Origin: Betaproteobacteria bacterium
GTDB taxonomy: Bacteria; Pseudomonadota; Gammaproteobacteria; Burkholderiales; Casimicrobiaceae
Length of the DNA stretch: 6,615 nt
Assembly: GCA_005888865.1 (NCBI GenBank)
Contig: VBCL01000021.1
Location: forward strand, 5,854 to 12,468
Reading direction: 5' to 3'
The notes beneath the pieces are model-generated. The model was not told the origin of the DNA, did no database searches, and worked only from the letters and a program-made list of their open reading frames with translations. Shown piece by piece: positions 4,741 through 6,615 of this stretch. Every line of letters starts with the position of its first letter. Positions within the stretch are counted from its first letter, which is position 1. The translations under genes were made by a program, and so were the position numbers.

Positions 4741-5885
4741 CGCCGTTTTTGACGGTATACATGAATTCGATATGCAACCTGACCTGCGAACATTGCTACT
4801 ACTGGCGTAATCTCAATCAGCGCGATGACCTGACGCTCGAAGAGTTTTCCAGGCTCAGTGCGGAGCTCGGCGGATTCGAGAACCTGAATCTGTCCGGAGG
4901 CGAACCCTTCATCCGCTCCGAGTTCGCCGAGGTCTGCACACTTTTCATCCGCAACAATGGCGTCAGGCAGATCTACGTCCCGACCAGCGGATACTTCACC
5001 GAGAGGACCGAGAAGGCGCTGCGCAAAGTTCTGCAGGAACCCGGCCTGCAGCGGTTCGTGTGCGAGATTTCACTCGACGGCATGCCCGAATACCACAACC
5101 GGTTCCGCGGCAACCCCAAGTCCTTCGACAACGCGATGGCGACGTACGACATGCTGGCGCGGCTGCAACGCGAAGACGCGCGCTTGCGCATCCATTCCAG
5201 CGCCACGGCCAGCCATGAAAATATCGACGAGCTGCGTCGGCTGACCAAGTTCCTATACGACCGGTGCCCGGCAATGGAGCACCACACCCTCGGGATGATA
5301 CGCGGCGATCGCAAGAATCCTTCGCTGACCGGTCCGTCTCTTGCGCGCTACTCCGAGCTCTACGGCTACATGCGCTCGGTGTGGAAGGACCGCGAGCAAA
5401 GCCGCTTCGGCGCCATTGTCGAACCGATGCTGCAATGGGCAAAGGTCAGGACCACAGTCAGCAACACCCAATACGTTCCCTGCACTGCCGGCAATATGAC
5501 CGGCGTGGTATACGCCAACGGCGACGTCAGCGTCTGCGAGAGCCATCCTCCGATCGGGAACCTGCGCCGCGAATCGTTCTTCCAGATCTGGGACTCGCCG
5601 CGCGCGCAGGCGTTGCGCGAGTCGATCCGCGCGAAACAGTGTCACTGTACCGGTGAGATCGCCATGTGGCCGAGCGTGGTCTTCCAGCCGGTGCAGCTCG
5701 TACGAGCCGCCTGGAGCAGCCGCGTGTGGCGGAGCGTGCCCAGCGACGCGCAGTACAACGCACGCGTCTCACCGACGATGCGCGCTGCCGACCACGCCGG
5801 CAACGCCGGATCACAGGCGGTGCCGGTCGCGTTTCACCCGCGGCGGGCCAAAGAAGCGCTCCGGGAACCGAGCGATCTCGCGTAG
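4665..5885 (+). CDS. Radical SAM protein with SPASM/Twitch-like C-terminal domain
   Basis: A 406-residue cytoplasmic iron-sulfur enzyme. CNLTCEHCYYW holds the CxxxCxxC motif (C37, C41, C44) that binds the 4Fe-4S cluster used to cleave SAM; LNLSGGEPF (74-82) is the GGEP SAM-binding motif; EISLDGMPEYHNRFRG (134-149) is the conserved 'iSlDG....hd..RG' strand. The C-terminal part has C273, then C291 in NGDVSVCE, the segment IGNLRRESFFQIWDS typical of SPASM proteins, and C326-H-C328. That is four cysteines, enough for one auxiliary cluster but not the seven of a full SPASM domain. The last 70 residues match nothing I recognise. The start is a GTG; an AGG at 4652-4654 is a fair ribosome-binding site, and no ATG precedes the cysteine motif except M33. 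Relatives modify peptides or sugar-containing natural products; the substrate here is unknown. No precursor-peptide gene is visible nearby. The stop abuts that of the Usp gene on the other strand. Confidence 0.9.
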   Translation: MSVFTRILRHGRLSLTALRHRQGRTPPFLTVYMNSICNLTCEHCYYWRNLNQRDDLTLEEFSRLSAELGGFENLNLSGGEPFIRSEFAEVCTLFIRNNGVRQIYVPTSGYFTERTEKALRKVLQEPGLQRFVCEISLDGMPEYHNRFRGNPKSFDNAMATYDMLARLQREDARLRIHSSATASHENIDELRRLTKFLYDRCPAMEHHTLGMIRGDRKNPSLTGPSLARYSELYGYMRSVWKDREQSRFGAIVEPMLQWAKVRTTVSNTQYVPCTAGNMTGVVYANGDVSVCESHPPIGNLRRESFFQIWDSPRAQALRESIRAKQCHCTGEIAMWPSVVFQPVQLVRAAWSSRVWRSVPSDAQYNARVSPTMRAADHAGNAGSQAVPVAFHPRRAKEALREPSDLA

Positions 5886-6344
5886 CTAGCGCAGGACCGT
5901 GCTACGAACGGGAAGGTCCGCTGCGACGAGAATGCTGCAGCGGACCCGCTCGATCAGGATCGCGTCGACCGAGCCGCGCCACCAGCGCAGCGCGAATGAT
6001 TTGCTGCGCGGGTGCCCGAGAATCAGGAGGTCGATGCCGAGCTCGCGCACCAGCTTGGTGATCACGTCGACCGGTTCGCCGATCACCAGATGCTCGGTTA
6101 CGTTGAGCCCCTTGCCCGCGAGCAGCGCGTGTGCCTCCTTGAGATCGGCCTCCATGTGCTCGCGCTCGTCGGCCAGCGCGACCTCCGGCACGTATTCCCC
6201 GGCGAGCAGATACGCCGAAGGGTAGTGCACGACACCCGCCAGGTGAATCTCCACCGAGGGATCGGGGGCGACCCGTGCCGCCTCGTCCAGGGCGGAGCGG
6301 GATTCGGGCGTACCGTTGTAGGCGACGAGAATCTTCCTGTACAT
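5886..6344 (-). CDS. UspA-family universal stress protein
   Basis: A single-domain, 152-residue cytoplasmic protein of normal Usp length. It opens with the family strand MYRKILVAYNGTPESRSALDEA (1-22), has the middle IGEPVDVITKLVRELGIDLLILG (88-110), which matches 'G.p...I...a.e...DliviG', and ends GSVDAILIERVRCSILVA (124-141), the typical 'GSv...v.....cpVlvv'. The nucleotide loop is unusual: after G110 the motif should read G-x2-G-x9-G-S/T, but position 113 is Arg and the final Gly-Ser (124-125) is one residue late. The usual Asp of 'vDgS' near the N-terminus is replaced (YNG, 9-11). ATP binding may be weak or lost. A strong ribosome-binding site, GAGGGG (6351-6356, minus strand), lies 6 nt before the ATG. 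It follows the MFS gene by 21 bp, so the two are probably co-transcribed. Confidence 0.92.
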   Translation of the reverse strand: MYRKILVAYNGTPESRSALDEAARVAPDPSVEIHLAGVVHYPSAYLLAGEYVPEVALADEREHMEADLKEAHALLAGKGLNVTEHLVIGEPVDVITKLVRELGIDLLILGHPRSKSFALRWWRGSVDAILIERVRCSILVAADLPVRSTVLR

Positions 6345-6348
6345 GGCT

Positions 6349-6356
6349 TCCCCCTC
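6349..6356 (-). promoter_or_regulatory. Ribosome-binding site of the universal stress protein gene
   Basis: Read on the minus strand, GAGGGGGA lies 4 nt before the ATG at 6344 (6 nt measured from its GAGGGG core). It is the clearest Shine-Dalgarno sequence in the window and fixes the Usp start. Confidence 0.7.
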
Positions 6357-6365
6357 GTTCGCGCT

Positions 6366-6615
6366 TCAAACGCGTAGCTTCCTGATCAACAGGGCCGGGA
6401 TGACCGCGGCCGCAAACGCGATCGTAACGACCAAAAAGCAATCGCGAAAGGCCGGCGTGGGGTTGCCCGACCCGGCATAGACGTCGAATCTCCACTCCAG
6501 GAGCACCGCGAGGAGGTTGACGCCCACGGCGCCTCCGAGCTGGCGGGCGAAGTTCACGGCCGCTGCGGCGTGGCCCAGGTACTCGGCGGGAAGGGTTTGC
6601 ACCGCGCCGACGTTG
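6366..6615 (-). CDS. C-terminal fragment of an MFS transporter, DHA2 (EmrB/QacA-like) family
   Basis: The last 82 codons and stop of a gene that enters from the right edge; the frame is open through 6615, so the GTG at 6602 is internal and not a start. The visible part reads NVGAVQTLPAEYLGHAAAAV, then NFARQLGGAVGVNLLAVLLEW. The 'lp....g.asa..n..RqlGgaiG.all..ll' pattern is typical of the region before the last helices in 14-helix DHA2 drug and metabolite exporters. A polar loop (RFDVYAGSGNPTPAF) and a final hydrophobic helix (CFLVVTIAFAAAVIPALLI) ending in RKLRV follow. These proteins use the proton gradient to export small, often hydrophobic molecules across the inner membrane. The substrate is unknown. 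It lies 21 bp upstream of the Usp gene in the same direction. Confidence 0.82.
   Translation of the reverse strand, partial: NVGAVQTLPAEYLGHAAAAVNFARQLGGAVGVNLLAVLLEWRFDVYAGSGNPTPAFRDCFLVVTIAFAAAVIPALLIRKLRV

Noticed and set aside
1..6615. CRISPR array, tRNA or rRNA genes
   Set aside because: No regularly spaced direct repeats, no tRNA-like cloverleaf with a T-loop, and no rRNA-like stretch were seen on either strand by eye.

Overview
The window reads as GC-rich bacterial chromosome with tightly packed genes. High GC, long spurious reading frames in several frames, a Usp/DHA2-transporter pair and a haem-binding YedZ-type membrane protein fit a proteobacterium, most likely a betaproteobacterium. 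That placement is inference from composition and gene content; no rRNA or other marker gene is present.

Layout. Positions 1-132 (minus) hold the first 44 codons of a gene that resembles a family 2 glycosyltransferase. It is translationally coupled to the Gfo/Idh/MocA oxidoreductase at 129-1199 (minus). Diverging from it across 29 bp is a class I SAM-dependent methyltransferase (1229-2026, plus). This converges, with a 2-bp gap, on a YedZ/MsrQ-like ferric-reductase-type membrane protein (2029-2652, minus). The stretch 2653-3132 has no convincing gene. It contains a 284-bp element with 18-bp imperfect terminal inverted repeats and strong internal hairpins (2665-2948), which looks like a non-autonomous, MITE-type mobile element, and then a short leader with a possible promoter. 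A Wzx-like MOP-superfamily flippase follows (3133-4593, plus), then a consensus -10 box and a radical SAM protein with a reduced SPASM/Twitch C-terminal region (4665-5885, plus). This converges with no gap on a minus-strand pair: the C-terminal end of a DHA2-type MFS exporter (6366-6615, partial) followed by a UspA-family universal stress protein (5886-6344).

How the genes fit together (inference). Glycosyltransferase-like protein, nucleotide-sugar-type oxidoreductase, methyltransferase, flippase and radical SAM/SPASM enzyme together suggest the edge of a surface-glycan or secreted-glycoconjugate locus. The YedZ-like gene and the MITE-like element sit as an interruption between its two halves. 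The locus probably ends at 5885, because the Usp/MFS pair is unrelated by function and points the other way. The least explained parts are the repeat element, which abuts the YedZ-like start codon, and the radical SAM enzyme, whose substrate cannot be read from the sequence.
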